From Myxococcus hansupus (lineage in GTDB: Bacteria > Myxococcota > Myxococcia > Myxococcales > Myxococcaceae): a DNA stretch of 64,000 nucleotides. The stretch lies in assembly GCF_000280925.3 (NCBI RefSeq), contig NZ_CP012109.1, positions 3,678,501 to 3,742,500 on the forward strand. Reading direction: 5' to 3'. Under the pieces are notes generated by a model. The model worked only from the letters and a program-made list of their open reading frames with translations. It made no database searches and was not told where the DNA came from. Made by a program: the position numbers and the translations under genes. Shown here one piece after another: positions 19,352-28,455 of the stretch (its first letter is position 1; each line of letters begins with the position of its first letter).

Positions 19352-20050
19352 ATGTCCACGTCCATCCGTTCGAACCGCTCCAACGGCTCCTCCTACAAGA
19401 TCCAGCGGGGCGACACGCTCTCCGCGCTCGCCGTCCGCTTCAAGACGTCGGTGAAGGAGCTGGCGCGCATCAACAACATCGCCAACCCGGACCTCATCTA
19501 CGCGGGCGCGAACCTGCGTCTGCCCGGCAGCAGCGGCAAGGCGGGCGGGTACAGCGGGAAAGACTCCTTCGATTCCGGCTCCAGCGGCGGTGGTGCGCGC
19601 CGCTCGGGTGGTGCGTCCGGTGGTGGGAACGTCCGCAGCACCGGTGGCGTGGCGCCGAACGGCGCGACCCCCGCGATGCAGCGGCTGGCCGACGCGGGCC
19701 GCCGGGCGGCGATGAGCATGGGCGGCTACAACAGCCAGGGCCTGTGCGCCACGGGCGTGAGCCGGGCCATCCAGAACGCCTTCGGCTTCAAGGTCTGGGG
19801 CAACGGCAACCAGATCGACGACAACCTGCCGCGCGACAAGTTCAAGCAGGTCAACATGTCCCTCGAGGAGGCGCTGAAGATTCCGGGTCTGGTCCTGACC
19901 TGGGAGAAGACCTCGTCGCGCCTGGGCAGCATCTACGGCCACACCGCCATCACCACCGGCGACGGCCGCTCGTCCGCCAGCGACTTCATCGAGCAGAACA
20001 CCACGAACAACGGCCGCAGCGGCTTCAAGGTCTTCATGCCCATCATCTAG
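19352..20050 (+). CDS. LysM protein with a candidate papain-like (CHAP/NlpC-type) domain
   Basis: 232 residues from ATG 19352, preceded by GGCAGGAG. A LysM peptidoglycan-binding domain lies at about 11-54 (YKIQRGDTLSALAVRF, NIANPDLIYAGANLRLP). A Gly/Ser-rich linker follows. The C-terminal part has LCATGVSRAIQNAFG and, about 60 residues later, GHTAITTGDG, the Cys-then-His order of NlpC/P60 and CHAP amidases. I call that domain tentative. No N-terminal signal peptide is visible, so export would need another route, or it acts in the cytoplasm or after lysis. Confidence 0.72.
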   Translation: MSTSIRSNRSNGSSYKIQRGDTLSALAVRFKTSVKELARINNIANPDLIYAGANLRLPGSSGKAGGYSGKDSFDSGSSGGGARRSGGASGGGNVRSTGGVAPNGATPAMQRLADAGRRAAMSMGGYNSQGLCATGVSRAIQNAFGFKVWGNGNQIDDNLPRDKFKQVNMSLEEALKIPGLVLTWEKTSSRLGSIYGHTAITTGDGRSSASDFIEQNTTNNGRSGFKVFMPII

Positions 20051-20165
20051 TTCCGCCGCGAGGTGGAGCCTGATGTCCCATCGCCTCCGGGGCTGCCTGC
20101 CCGGGGGCGATGTCGTTTTCGTGGCTTGTTGATGAAGGGGGGCTTGAACGCATTATCCTCGCGGG

Positions 20166-21464
20166 ATGGGCGCATTCATCTCCAGGGGCGGCGTTCATCC
20201 ATCGCGACTGACACGTTTGTGGGTCGGTGCCTTGCTTGTCGCCGTGCTGTCGGGATGCCGCGCCAGCTATGTGCGGCAGACCGCACAGATGCGCGTGCTC
20301 GCGGACGTCGGACAGTATGACGCGGCCTTGACGGAGCTGGATTCCGTCGCGGCGCGAGAGGAATTGGATCCATTGCTCGTCGCGGTCGACCGGGGCGGCC
20401 TGTTGCACCGCGCGGGTGCGTGGGACGCGAGCAGCCGGGTGTGGGTCCGGGCGGCGGAACTCGCGGACGACCACGAGCGGGTCCGGCTGTCGGAAGAGTT
20501 CACGGGGAACATCCCCTGGCGCATGGGCTCCTTGGAGCGCCAGACGCTGCACACACTCAATGCGCTCAACTACCTCCAGCTCGGCCGTCCCGAAGATGCG
20601 GCTGTCGAGGCGCGGCTGACGAATGCACTGACGCTTCAGCGTCACCTCGAGGAGCGCCACCAGATCCAGATGGAGCGGCATCTCCATGCCATTCATTTCG
20701 ACGAGGAGCTGCGCCCTTACCTCGTGCAGAGCGCCATCGGGCTCTACGTCAGCGGGTTGGCGCATGAGCTGGCGGGGAACGAGGCGTCAGCGTTCATCGA
20801 TTATCTGGCCGCCTGGAGCATCACCCGGAGCGCTCCGCCCGGAGCGCCTTCCCGTTTGACCCATCTGGAGCCTTGGCTGCTGTCGGAGGCACGCCGGCTC
20901 GGTCGACCTGAACTCGAGGCGTTGGAGCGGGCCATTCCTGTCCCTGCCGCGTCAGCTCGGGAGGGCGAGTCCGGAGCGCTGGTGGTGGTCGTGGAAGCCG
21001 GCAAGCTGCCCGAGCGCTGTGTGATTGAAGACGCGAAGGAGGCTCGGGTCTGGAACGTCTGTCCCCGTCCATGGCGTCGCGGGCAGGCCCGTGTCGAGAC
21101 CGCCTCCGGAAGCTGGGACACGGAGACCGTCACCTCCCTGGAGAACATCCTGCTGCGCCGAGGCTCCCTGGGCGTGAGCGTGGATACGACGCGAAAGCCC
21201 AACCTCTGGGCGAGGGCAGGGGCTTTGTCCCTCTTCGTGCTCATGCCTCCCTTGGGAGGCTATCTCCTGGCGCGCTCCGCCGTTGAACACGGGACGCAGA
21301 TGGAACAGGGCTGGCTCAGCTTGCCGGCGGAGTTCCAGGTGGCCCGTTTGTCGTTGCCTCCGGGGCGGCACACCGTGCGTGTTCGCAGGAGCGGTCAGGA
21401 GGAGACGCGCGAGGTCGACATCGTCTCCGGCCATCCACGCGTGCTCGTCGTACCAATGCACTGA
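20166..21464 (+). CDS. Lipoprotein with TPR-like helical region
   Basis: 432 residues with a lipoprotein signal (LWVGALLVAVLSGC, Cys31). Residues 35-250 are helical with repeat-like spacing (DVGQYDAALTELDSVAAREE; TLHTLNALNYLQLGRPEDAAVEARLTN), resembling a tetratricopeptide solenoid and COG3014-type lipoproteins. The C-terminal third is beta-rich with a hydrophobic stretch (WARAGALSLFVLMPPLGGYLLARSA) and a PEGA-like end (LSLPPGRHTVRVRRSGQ). Probably envelope-associated; function unknown. It ends 5 bases from the stop of the convergent small lipoprotein. Confidence 0.72.
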   Translation: MGAFISRGGVHPSRLTRLWVGALLVAVLSGCRASYVRQTAQMRVLADVGQYDAALTELDSVAAREELDPLLVAVDRGGLLHRAGAWDASSRVWVRAAELADDHERVRLSEEFTGNIPWRMGSLERQTLHTLNALNYLQLGRPEDAAVEARLTNALTLQRHLEERHQIQMERHLHAIHFDEELRPYLVQSAIGLYVSGLAHELAGNEASAFIDYLAAWSITRSAPPGAPSRLTHLEPWLLSEARRLGRPELEALERAIPVPAASAREGESGALVVVVEAGKLPERCVIEDAKEARVWNVCPRPWRRGQARVETASGSWDTETVTSLENILLRRGSLGVSVDTTRKPNLWARAGALSLFVLMPPLGGYLLARSAVEHGTQMEQGWLSLPAEFQVARLSLPPGRHTVRVRRSGQEETREVDIVSGHPRVLVVPMH

Positions 21465-21469
21465 GCGGG

Positions 21470-21934
21470 TTATCGGGCACGCTGGCCCGCGCGACTGGCG
21501 CCCTGTCGGACCTTCGCCGCGTCCGCTGGAACGATGCGGCCAAGCAGGTCCAGCTCCGTGTTCACCTCACGGGCGCTGATGTCGTGCGGCTGGAAGGACG
21601 CGCCGTGCTCCGCCTTGAAGAATTTCACGTAACTGCGTCCACCTTCTTCCCAGCCGCGCATGAGCAGGACCTCGAGCGTCGTCTCGTCTCCGATGCTCGC
21701 CCGGCGGATGGCGACGACCGCGGTCCGAACGCCGTCCTCACTTCGGGATTCGTCACGGGTGGACTCGGCCATCTGCTTCGCCGTTTCCCAGAGCGTGTCC
21801 AAGGCGATGTCGTAGCCGTAGTCGTAGAGCTGCTGTCGCAGGTACGCGTCCTCACCCAGGTCCTTGCGGATGCCACCACACGCCGCGGCGGCGATGGTGC
21901 AGACGATGATGAGGCCGCGCGGCAGAGCTGACAT
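21470..21934 (-). CDS. Small lipoprotein of unknown function
   Basis: 154 residues from ATG 21934. The signal reads MSALPRGLIIVCTIAAAAC (Cys19). An earlier in-frame ATG lies at 21949. The mature protein is charged and helical at first (EDAYLRQQLYDYGYDIALD, LWETAKQMAE), then beta-rich. No motif is recognised. It starts 22 bases after the stop of the DUF885 gene, so the two lipoproteins are likely co-transcribed. Confidence 0.65.
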   Translation of the reverse strand: MSALPRGLIIVCTIAAAACGGIRKDLGEDAYLRQQLYDYGYDIALDTLWETAKQMAESTRDESRSEDGVRTAVVAIRRASIGDETTLEVLLMRGWEEGGRSYVKFFKAEHGASFQPHDISAREVNTELDLLGRIVPADAAKVRQGASRAGQRAR

Positions 21935-21956
21935 GGATTGTGATCCCATCGACAGG

Positions 21957-23750
21957 TCAGGGCGATGCCGACGACACACCGTCCTCGCCCAGCATCAGCC
22001 TGCGGACGATGGGCACGGGCGGGTAGCCATAGGAGACCACCTGGTCGTGGAAGCGCTGCAGGGTGAAGTCCTTGCCCCACTGCGCCTTCGCGTCCTCGCG
22101 CAGCTCCATCAACAGCTTCTTGCCGAGCGCATAGACGAGGTACGTCGGGTCCGACGTGCCCCGGCGGGCCTCGCGCTCGGCGTTGATGCGCGTCATGTAC
22201 GCCTCCTCCTCGAAGAGGCGCACCGCCTGCTCATACGTCATCCCCCGCGTGTGCAGGGACAGGCCCGCCACGTAGCGCGCGAGCCGTTGAAGGTAGAGCG
22301 CCAATTGGTTCAGCCGCAGCCGGTCCGCCTGGACACCCGTTCCGCCATAGCCCTCGTCCAGCATCATCTGCTCGGTGTACAGGCCCCAGCCCTCGCTGAA
22401 GGAGCCCGAGCCCATCAGCTTGCGCACCTTCGACTCCACCCGGTTCGTCCACAGAAACTGCACATAGTGGCCCGGGTAGGCCTCGTGAATGGAGACCAGG
22501 GGCAGGGCGTAGCGGTTGTAGAAGCTCATGTGCTGCGTGGTCTGATCCGCGTTCCAGGCGGAGTCCGGCGGCGTCACGTAGTAGTACGCCTCCGTGGCCT
22601 TCGTTTCGAACGGGCCTGGCGTGCTCATGCTCGCGAAGGACAGTGCCCGGTTGAAGGACGGTGTCTCCGCCACCTGCGCCCGGACCTCGCTGGGCACGGT
22701 GATGATGCGCTGGTCGATGAGGAACTGGCGGATCTCCTCCAGCGTCGCGGTCGTCGTCGCCACCAGCTCCGCTGGGGCGGGGTGGTCCTTGCCCAGCTCG
22801 CGGTACACGTCCATGGGCGCCTTGCCCGGCGCCAGCCTCGCCGCCACCTCGTGAAACTGCTCTTGCGAGCGCTTCATCTCCGCGCGGCCCCAGGCCAGCA
22901 GCGAGTCGATGCTCTCCGTCACGCCCTCGTCGTACTGGAGCTTCTTCCGGTACGTCTCCTCGCCAATCGCGAACTCGCCCTTGGAGCGCGGCAGCAGGTC
23001 CTCCTTCAAGAAGCGCGCGTAGGTGTCGATGGCCTCCAGGCCGCGGGCCTGCTCCTTCTTGAAGGCTTCCTGCAACGCCGCGTCCTTCACCTTCGCGAAG
23101 GCCTGGGGCAGCGTCTGCGCGTACAGCGCGCGCGTTCCCCGCACCTGCTCCAGCGCGATCTCCGTCCAGAGCCTCGGCGGATTCTGGAGATTCGCCTGGG
23201 CCGCGGCGAAGACCTCCGGCACCACCCCCATGCGTTTCACCGCCGAGCCCATCCGCTCCTCCAGCGGAGCGTAGTCGCGGTTGATGAGCTGGAACACGGC
23301 GCTCGAGGCGAAGCCCAGGTACGCATTGGGATTGCGCTCCCACGTGCGCACCACCTCCAGCTCCAGGATGCGTGAGCGGAGGTGATTCTCCAGGATGTCG
23401 TAGTCCGCCTTGTCCAGCGGCGGCAGCGCGGCCCGGTCCACCGCCTTCGGCAGCGCTGCGAGCCGGTCCTTCAGGTACGCGAGGTGCTCTGCGCGCTCCT
23501 CGGGCCGGAAGTTGCGCAGTTCGCCGTCGTAGGTGTGCACACCCGCCGACGTTGCTGCGAGGGGTGAGCGGCGGAAGTGCTCCTCCAGATGCGCGTCCAC
23601 GAAGGCTCGCAATGCGACCTGGGCCGGTGCCATGGCCCGCGCCGAGGGGATGTCCCGAGGTTCCGATGGAGGCGGCGGGCGCGAGGCCGTGCAGCCGGGG
23701 GAGAGCAGCAGCCATGCGGCGAGGACGCTCGTGGAACGCAGCACGATCAT
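21957..23750 (-). CDS. DUF885-family metallopeptidase-like lipoprotein
   Basis: 597 residues from ATG 23750, preceded by TTGGAGGC; the open frame begins at 23939. Lipoprotein signal with Cys20 (LAAWLLLSPGC). DUF885 proteins are helical, distantly thermolysin-like proteins. The zinc-binding-like signature HEAYPGHYVQF is intact, and the downstream helix SEGWGLYTEQMM carries the usual third-ligand Glu. FHTYDGELRNF-type and RTRG segments near the ends match the family. A secreted or envelope peptidase role is inferred from the family. Upstream of the small lipoprotein gene. Confidence 0.88.
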   Translation of the reverse strand: MIVLRSTSVLAAWLLLSPGCTASRPPPPSEPRDIPSARAMAPAQVALRAFVDAHLEEHFRRSPLAATSAGVHTYDGELRNFRPEERAEHLAYLKDRLAALPKAVDRAALPPLDKADYDILENHLRSRILELEVVRTWERNPNAYLGFASSAVFQLINRDYAPLEERMGSAVKRMGVVPEVFAAAQANLQNPPRLWTEIALEQVRGTRALYAQTLPQAFAKVKDAALQEAFKKEQARGLEAIDTYARFLKEDLLPRSKGEFAIGEETYRKKLQYDEGVTESIDSLLAWGRAEMKRSQEQFHEVAARLAPGKAPMDVYRELGKDHPAPAELVATTTATLEEIRQFLIDQRIITVPSEVRAQVAETPSFNRALSFASMSTPGPFETKATEAYYYVTPPDSAWNADQTTQHMSFYNRYALPLVSIHEAYPGHYVQFLWTNRVESKVRKLMGSGSFSEGWGLYTEQMMLDEGYGGTGVQADRLRLNQLALYLQRLARYVAGLSLHTRGMTYEQAVRLFEEEAYMTRINAEREARRGTSDPTYLVYALGKKLLMELREDAKAQWGKDFTLQRFHDQVVSYGYPPVPIVRRLMLGEDGVSSASP

Positions 23751-24045
23751 GAAGCCTCCAAGGAGAGAGATGGATGGGGGCGCGAGCCTCGCGCATGCTT
23801 CCGGGGCCGACAAGTGTCCCTTCGCGACCGTCGACCTCCAGGGAGGCGTGCAGTCGCATTGCCGCTTCCTGACGGGGAAGTCGCGTCTGGCGCCTCGCGA
23901 CACACGAACCATTCCGCTGCGCGTTGGCATGGCTGACACACTCCGTCAAGTCACCGCGCCTCCTCGCTGGGCCTTGGGGCGGCGGCGCTGGCGTGGGGGA
24001 AGGAGTGCTTCTGTTCCATCTCCCGCCGGACCAGAATGTCGGCAG

Positions 24046-24618
24046 ATGTCTTCCCGTCTCGCCAGCCGCCCGCGGTGCTTGCGCTGCAACCTGTCGCTTC
24101 ACCTGTGCCTCTGTGACGCGATTCCCCAGGTGCGGACGCGGACGCGCATCCTCCTCCTTCAGCACGTGATGGAGATCGCGAAGAAGAGCAACACGGGCAG
24201 GGTGGCCGCGCTGGCGTTGACGAACTCGAAGCTCATCATCCACGGCTCGCCCAGCGGGGACTTCGACCTGGAGTTGCTCTCGGAGCCGGGGACCTGGCTG
24301 CTCTATCCCGATGGCCCCAAGGCGCCGCCGGATGCCCCTCCGCCGCGCCAACTGGTGGTCCTGGACGCGAGCTGGTCTCAGGCCCGGAGGATGACGCAAC
24401 GGGTCCCAGAACTGCGGACCCTCCCTCGCCTGGCCCTGCCAGCGCCCGAGCCGGGACTGCTCCGGCTTCGTGAGACGTCGCATCCTTCAGGGATGTCCAC
24501 CCTGGACGCCGTCGCTCGCGCCGTGGCCGCGCTCGAAGGGCCCGACGTGGCGGAGCCGTTGGAGCAGCTCGCCGCGCTTCGGGTTCAGCGGATCGCCGCC
24601 TGCGGAACGTTGTTCTGA
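24046..24618 (+). CDS. tapT: DTW-domain tRNA-uridine aminocarboxypropyltransferase
   Basis: 190 residues from ATG 24046. The N-terminal zinc knuckle CLRCNLSLHLCLC (Cys11, Cys14, Cys21, Cys23) is the DTW/TapT signature. LLLQHVMEIAKKSNTGRVA and the DxSW variant of the DTW motif (VVLDASWSQARRM) follow. TapT (YfiP) transfers the aminocarboxypropyl group of SAM to a uridine in tRNA (acp3U). The open frame extends upstream to 23533, but that part has no DTW features and overlaps the promoter region of the DUF885 gene. DTW family: high confidence; TapT orthology: moderate. Confidence 0.85.
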   Translation: MSSRLASRPRCLRCNLSLHLCLCDAIPQVRTRTRILLLQHVMEIAKKSNTGRVAALALTNSKLIIHGSPSGDFDLELLSEPGTWLLYPDGPKAPPDAPPPRQLVVLDASWSQARRMTQRVPELRTLPRLALPAPEPGLLRLRETSHPSGMSTLDAVARAVAALEGPDVAEPLEQLAALRVQRIAACGTLF

Positions 24619-24904
24619 GGCGGGCCAGGGTGATGCCGACCTGATTGTCCCTGTCCACCGTGCTGGGGCTCGTGGGGTTGCCGGCAGCGTATGTGCTGGT
24701 GCGTCGTTCATCCTCGGTTTCAAGCTGAACGTCTGACGCGGCTTCACCGCCGCGGGCCTGGAGGCGTGGATGAGAGCCGGATGAGATTCTTCTCATCTGG
24801 CTTTGGGTTCGCGGACACGCCCCGCCCGCATCGTGCATGACATCACCGACTCCTTCGCGCCACGGTGCATGGGTGCCCGCGTGCGTCAGGGGCAGAGGTG
24901 TCGG

Positions 24905-26455
24905 ATGGCGCGTGCGTCCGTGGAGATTTCCCGGGTGGCGGGATGGCGCTGGGTCCTGTGGTCGTCATTGGGGCTGGTGCTCCTCCGCCTTGTCTACGCT
25001 CGGCAGGTGGAGTTGGCCCCCCAGGAGGCATATTACTGGCAATACGCTCGTCACCTTGACTGGTCGTATCTGGACCATCCTCCGATGTGCGCCTGGTTGA
25101 TGGCGTTGTCCTCCTTCTTGCTGGGGGACTCGGAGATGGCGCTCCGATTGCCCGCCATCCTGTCTTCGGCCGCGCTCAGTTGCATCCTGTACTCCCTGGG
25201 CACTCGGCTGTACTCACCGGCAGTGGGGCTGTTGACGGCCATCGCCGCGAACACCACGGTCCTTTTCGGGCTGGGCGCGGTGGTGATGACGCCGGATGTT
25301 CCCCTGGTGCTTGCATGGGCTTCGGTGTTGCGGGTGCTCTGTGAGTTGGTGTTGCCGGATGGGCGAGGGCCAGGCCGGTTCGGCTGGCGCTGGTCTCTGG
25401 TGGGGCTGCTGTGTGGGCTGGGCCTGCTGTCGAAGTACACCGCGGCGCTGCTGCCGATGCAGGTGTTGCTGACGGCGCTGGTGACTCGTCGAGGTCGCGA
25501 GGCCTTGTGCACGGCGCATCCGTATGTCGGCTTTGCCCTCACGGTCCTGGTCTTCTCGCCGGTGTTTTTCTGGAACCACGCGCACGGTTGGGCCTCGTTC
25601 GCTTTCCAGACGATGGGACGTGCCCAGACGATGGATGGCTTCCACGGCTACCTCGTGGGCCGATATGTGGGGCTTCAGTCCGTGGCCGTGGGGCCGTTGC
25701 TCTATCTTGCGCTGTTGCTGACGGCGGGCCTTCTCGCACGCCAGGCGTGGAGGGGGGACGCGCGAACGCGTCTTCTGGCGCTCGCGAGCGTGCCGGGCGT
25801 GCTCCTCTTCACCCTGGTGAGCCCGTTCCACTGGGTGAAGATGAACTGGGTGGCGCCCGCCTATCTCGGGTTGCTGGTCGCCGCCGCTGGTGGCGCGTGG
25901 AAGCTGCGCCACCAGCACCTCCTGCGTGCGTATGCGGGACTCAGCACGGGGATGGGAGCGGTCTTGATGGTGGCCATGTACCTGATGCCCCTCTGTTCAT
26001 GGATTCCGTTCCGCGAGCGCGACAATCTGGTGAGCGGCTGGAGGGAGTTGGCCACGGCCGTGCAACGCCATCTCGACTCCTCGGGAAAGCCGGCACCCTT
26101 GGTGGTGGGGTGGGGCTACAAGACCGCCAGTGAGCTGGCCTACTACCTGGAGGGGCGACCGGAGACGCAGTCTGACTCCGCGTTGGGCGGCGACGGGCTC
26201 GCCTATTCCTACTGGCTGGAGCAGGTGCCTCCGGCGAGGGACGCCATCATCGTCGCGGACATGCGTCAGCCGCTGCGGGATGCCGGCTCGCGCCTCGACA
26301 TGCATTGCGCTTCAGTCCGGGAGCTGCCGCCGGTGACGGTGCATCGAGGCGCTCGGGTGGTGACGACCTTCAGGTTGTGGTCTTGCCAGGGATGGCGGGC
26401 AAAGAGCGAACTGGCTCGCCGGCAGGCCCACTCGACAAGGGCAGACGAAAGGTGA
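24905..26455 (+). CDS. GT39-type membrane glycosyltransferase
   Basis: 516 residues from ATG 24905 (CAGAGG just upstream). Polytopic, with roughly ten hydrophobic segments. The first periplasmic loop holds APQEAYYWQYARHLDWSYL followed by DHPPMCAWLMALSS, the acidic/DHPP motif of ArnT/PMT-type enzymes. These transfer sugar from a polyprenyl-phosphate donor on the outer face of the inner membrane. A soluble C-terminal part begins near residue 370. The acceptor (lipid A, glycoprotein or glycan) is unknown. The last 86 bases overlap the opposite-strand histidine kinase gene tail to tail. Confidence 0.87.
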   Translation: MARASVEISRVAGWRWVLWSSLGLVLLRLVYARQVELAPQEAYYWQYARHLDWSYLDHPPMCAWLMALSSFLLGDSEMALRLPAILSSAALSCILYSLGTRLYSPAVGLLTAIAANTTVLFGLGAVVMTPDVPLVLAWASVLRVLCELVLPDGRGPGRFGWRWSLVGLLCGLGLLSKYTAALLPMQVLLTALVTRRGREALCTAHPYVGFALTVLVFSPVFFWNHAHGWASFAFQTMGRAQTMDGFHGYLVGRYVGLQSVAVGPLLYLALLLTAGLLARQAWRGDARTRLLALASVPGVLLFTLVSPFHWVKMNWVAPAYLGLLVAAAGGAWKLRHQHLLRAYAGLSTGMGAVLMVAMYLMPLCSWIPFRERDNLVSGWRELATAVQRHLDSSGKPAPLVVGWGYKTASELAYYLEGRPETQSDSALGGDGLAYSYWLEQVPPARDAIIVADMRQPLRDAGSRLDMHCASVRELPPVTVHRGARVVTTFRLWSCQGWRAKSELARRQAHSTRADER

Positions 26456-27524
26456 AGTGGCTCTCCTCTCCGCGGCGCTGGTAGGCGAGTGCTCCTCCGT
26501 GGGCCTCGGCGATGGTGCGAGAAAGCGCGAGTCCCAGCCCCGTCCCCTCCGTGCTTCGTGACACATCCGCGCGGGCGAATCGCTCGAAGAGGCGCGGCAG
26601 AAAGGCCGCGTCCACTCCCACGCCGTCGTCGCTCACTGTCGTGAGCACTTCGCTGCCGGTGGTGATGATTTCCACGCGGATATGGGACCGTGCATGGCGG
26701 CGCGCGTTGTCGAGCAGGTTTTCGAGCAGTCTGGTCAGGAGGATGGGGTTCCCGTGGATGGGTGTGGTGGCGCCCACGAGCTCCAACGTCAGGCTGCGCG
26801 CCTGCGCCGCCACGTGCCGGCGCGTCTGCTCCAGGGCCTCGCGTGCCAGTGCATACAGGTCGAGCGGCTCCGTGTTCATGACGCGTGCTCCGGCATCCGA
26901 GCGTGCCAGTTGAAGCAGCTCATCCACGAGCCGCGCGAGGCGCTGCGTCTCCTCGAACACGATCTCGAGCGAACGACGGTACTCCTCGGGTGTTCGTTCC
27001 CGCCTCAAGCTGACCTCGGTCTCACCCAGAATCACCGTGAGGGGCGTGCGGAATTCGTGCGCGGCATCCGAGGTGAAGGCGCGAATGCGCTCGAAGGAGG
27101 CGCGAGCATCCGCGAGGAGCTCGTTCAGGGTCGAGGCCAATTGGTCCCACTCGTCTCCATTCCCTCGAACCGGGAGGCTCAAATCCAGCTTGGAGGCACG
27201 GGCCGCGCGGGCGCGCTCGCTGGCATCTCGGAGGGGCGCCATCGCGCGACGGGCCAGTGCGCTGCCCAGCACCGCCGCTCCCAGCGCGGCGAGGGGCGCC
27301 GTGAGGGCCATGGCGCCCAGCGCCTGGAGTGCCTCATCGAAGAGGCCCTCTTCGTCCGCCTGCTTCGTGGCTTCGGCTGGAGCGGAGTGCCGCTCGAGGC
27401 GCTCACGCCACTCGCCCCAGACGAGTATCGCCGTCACCGCGCCGCCGTAGAGCAGGAGCGTTCCCAGCACCGCGCTGGCGAAGAAGAGCGTCAGATGGGC
27501 GCGCAGGGTGAGCGGCCGCCTCAT
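26370..27524 (-). CDS. Sensor histidine kinase
   Basis: 384 residues from ATG 27524, overlapping the regulator stop by 4 bases (ATGA). Two membrane segments (LFFASAVLGTLLLYGGAVTA; MALTAPLAALGAAVLGSALA) flank a periplasmic loop of only about 40 residues. A HAMP region, HisKA (H-box FTSDAAHEFRTPLTVILGE) and HATPase (LLENLLDNARRHARS, DDGVGVD, STEGTGLGLALS) follow. It autophosphorylates the H-box His and passes phosphate to the adjacent OmpR-type regulator. The small sensor loop suggests it senses membrane state, a partner protein or an ion rather than a large ligand. It overlaps the GT39 gene by 86 bases on the opposite strand. Confidence 0.93.
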   Translation of the reverse strand: MRRPLTLRAHLTLFFASAVLGTLLLYGGAVTAILVWGEWRERLERHSAPAEATKQADEEGLFDEALQALGAMALTAPLAALGAAVLGSALARRAMAPLRDASERARAARASKLDLSLPVRGNGDEWDQLASTLNELLADARASFERIRAFTSDAAHEFRTPLTVILGETEVSLRRERTPEEYRRSLEIVFEETQRLARLVDELLQLARSDAGARVMNTEPLDLYALAREALEQTRRHVAAQARSLTLELVGATTPIHGNPILLTRLLENLLDNARRHARSHIRVEIITTGSEVLTTVSDDGVGVDAAFLPRLFERFARADVSRSTEGTGLGLALSRTIAEAHGGALAYQRRGEESHFTFRLPLSSGPAGEPVRSLPAIPGKTTT

Positions 27525-28195
27525 TTCTGACTCCGAAGGACGTACCCGACGCCCCTCACGGTGTGAATGAGCTTGAGCTTGAAGGGGGCGTCCACCTTGG
27601 TCCGGAGATAACGGATGTAGACCTCGACGACGTTGGAGAAGGTCTCGAAGTCGTGTTCCCACACCGCCTGGACGATGCGTGTTCGCGACACCACCTCGCC
27701 CGCATGCTCGAGCAAGAACTGCAGCAGGGCGAACTCCCGTACCGTCAGGATGATGGTCTCTCCCGCGCGGGTCACCCTTCGCGTGGAAGGGTCCAGGGTC
27801 AGGTCCGCGTGGCTCAACAGCGGGCCCGCACGCTGAACGACGCGACGGAGGATGGCTCGGATGCGCGCGAGCATCTCCTCGAAGGAGAATGGCTTGACCA
27901 GGTAGTCGTCGGCGCCGGCATTCAGCACGAGAATGCGGTCGGTGACGGCGTCCTTCGCGGTGAGCATGAGGACGGGGGTGTTGTCGCCTTGGGCCCGCAT
28001 GGCCCGCAGCAGCTCCAACCCCGGGAGTCCGGGAAGCATCCAGTCCAGGACGATGAGGTCGAAGCGTTCGGTGTGAAGGAGTTCTTGTGCCTGGAGCCCG
28101 TCAGCGCTCTCCCGAACGCGAAAGCCTTCTTCCTGCAGTCCGCGCGCGATGAATGCCCGGACCCTCGACTCGTCTTCGACAATGAGGATGGACAC
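27521..28195 (-). CDS. OmpR/PhoB-family response regulator
   Basis: 224 residues from GTG 28195, preceded by CCAGGAGACC. The receiver domain has the acidic pocket VEDES (8-11), phospho-acceptor Asp51 in LIVLDWMLPG and the Lys of DDYLVKPFSFEE. A winged-helix DNA-binding domain (REFALLQFLLEHAGEVVSR, FSNVVEVYIRYLRTKVD, HTVRGVGYVL) follows. The open frame reaches 28429, but the upstream part is not conserved and has no start signal. First gene of a two-gene operon with the histidine kinase. Targets unknown. Confidence 0.94.
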   Translation of the reverse strand: MSILIVEDESRVRAFIARGLQEEGFRVRESADGLQAQELLHTERFDLIVLDWMLPGLPGLELLRAMRAQGDNTPVLMLTAKDAVTDRILVLNAGADDYLVKPFSFEEMLARIRAILRRVVQRAGPLLSHADLTLDPSTRRVTRAGETIILTVREFALLQFLLEHAGEVVSRTRIVQAVWEHDFETFSNVVEVYIRYLRTKVDAPFKLKLIHTVRGVGYVLRSQK

Positions 28196-28455
28196 AGCCC
28201 GGTCTCCTGGGTTTTTCAGAAGTGCCTGGTCGCTTCCAAGCCGGGCCCTTCGCGGCGCAAGCCGCGAGCGATAGTATCCACGACAGTGCCCTGCGGTGCC
28301 CCGCGCCCGGCCGTTTTGTTGCCGTTCAGCTTCGGCTGACATGGTCGCGGCATGTTCTCCTGGAGCAGGCTTCGGAACGCAGGTGGTTGGTGGCCCGTGG
28401 CGCTCTGGAACCGCGCTGCGGACCGACATGGCACGGGGTTCAATCCAGAGGGAAC

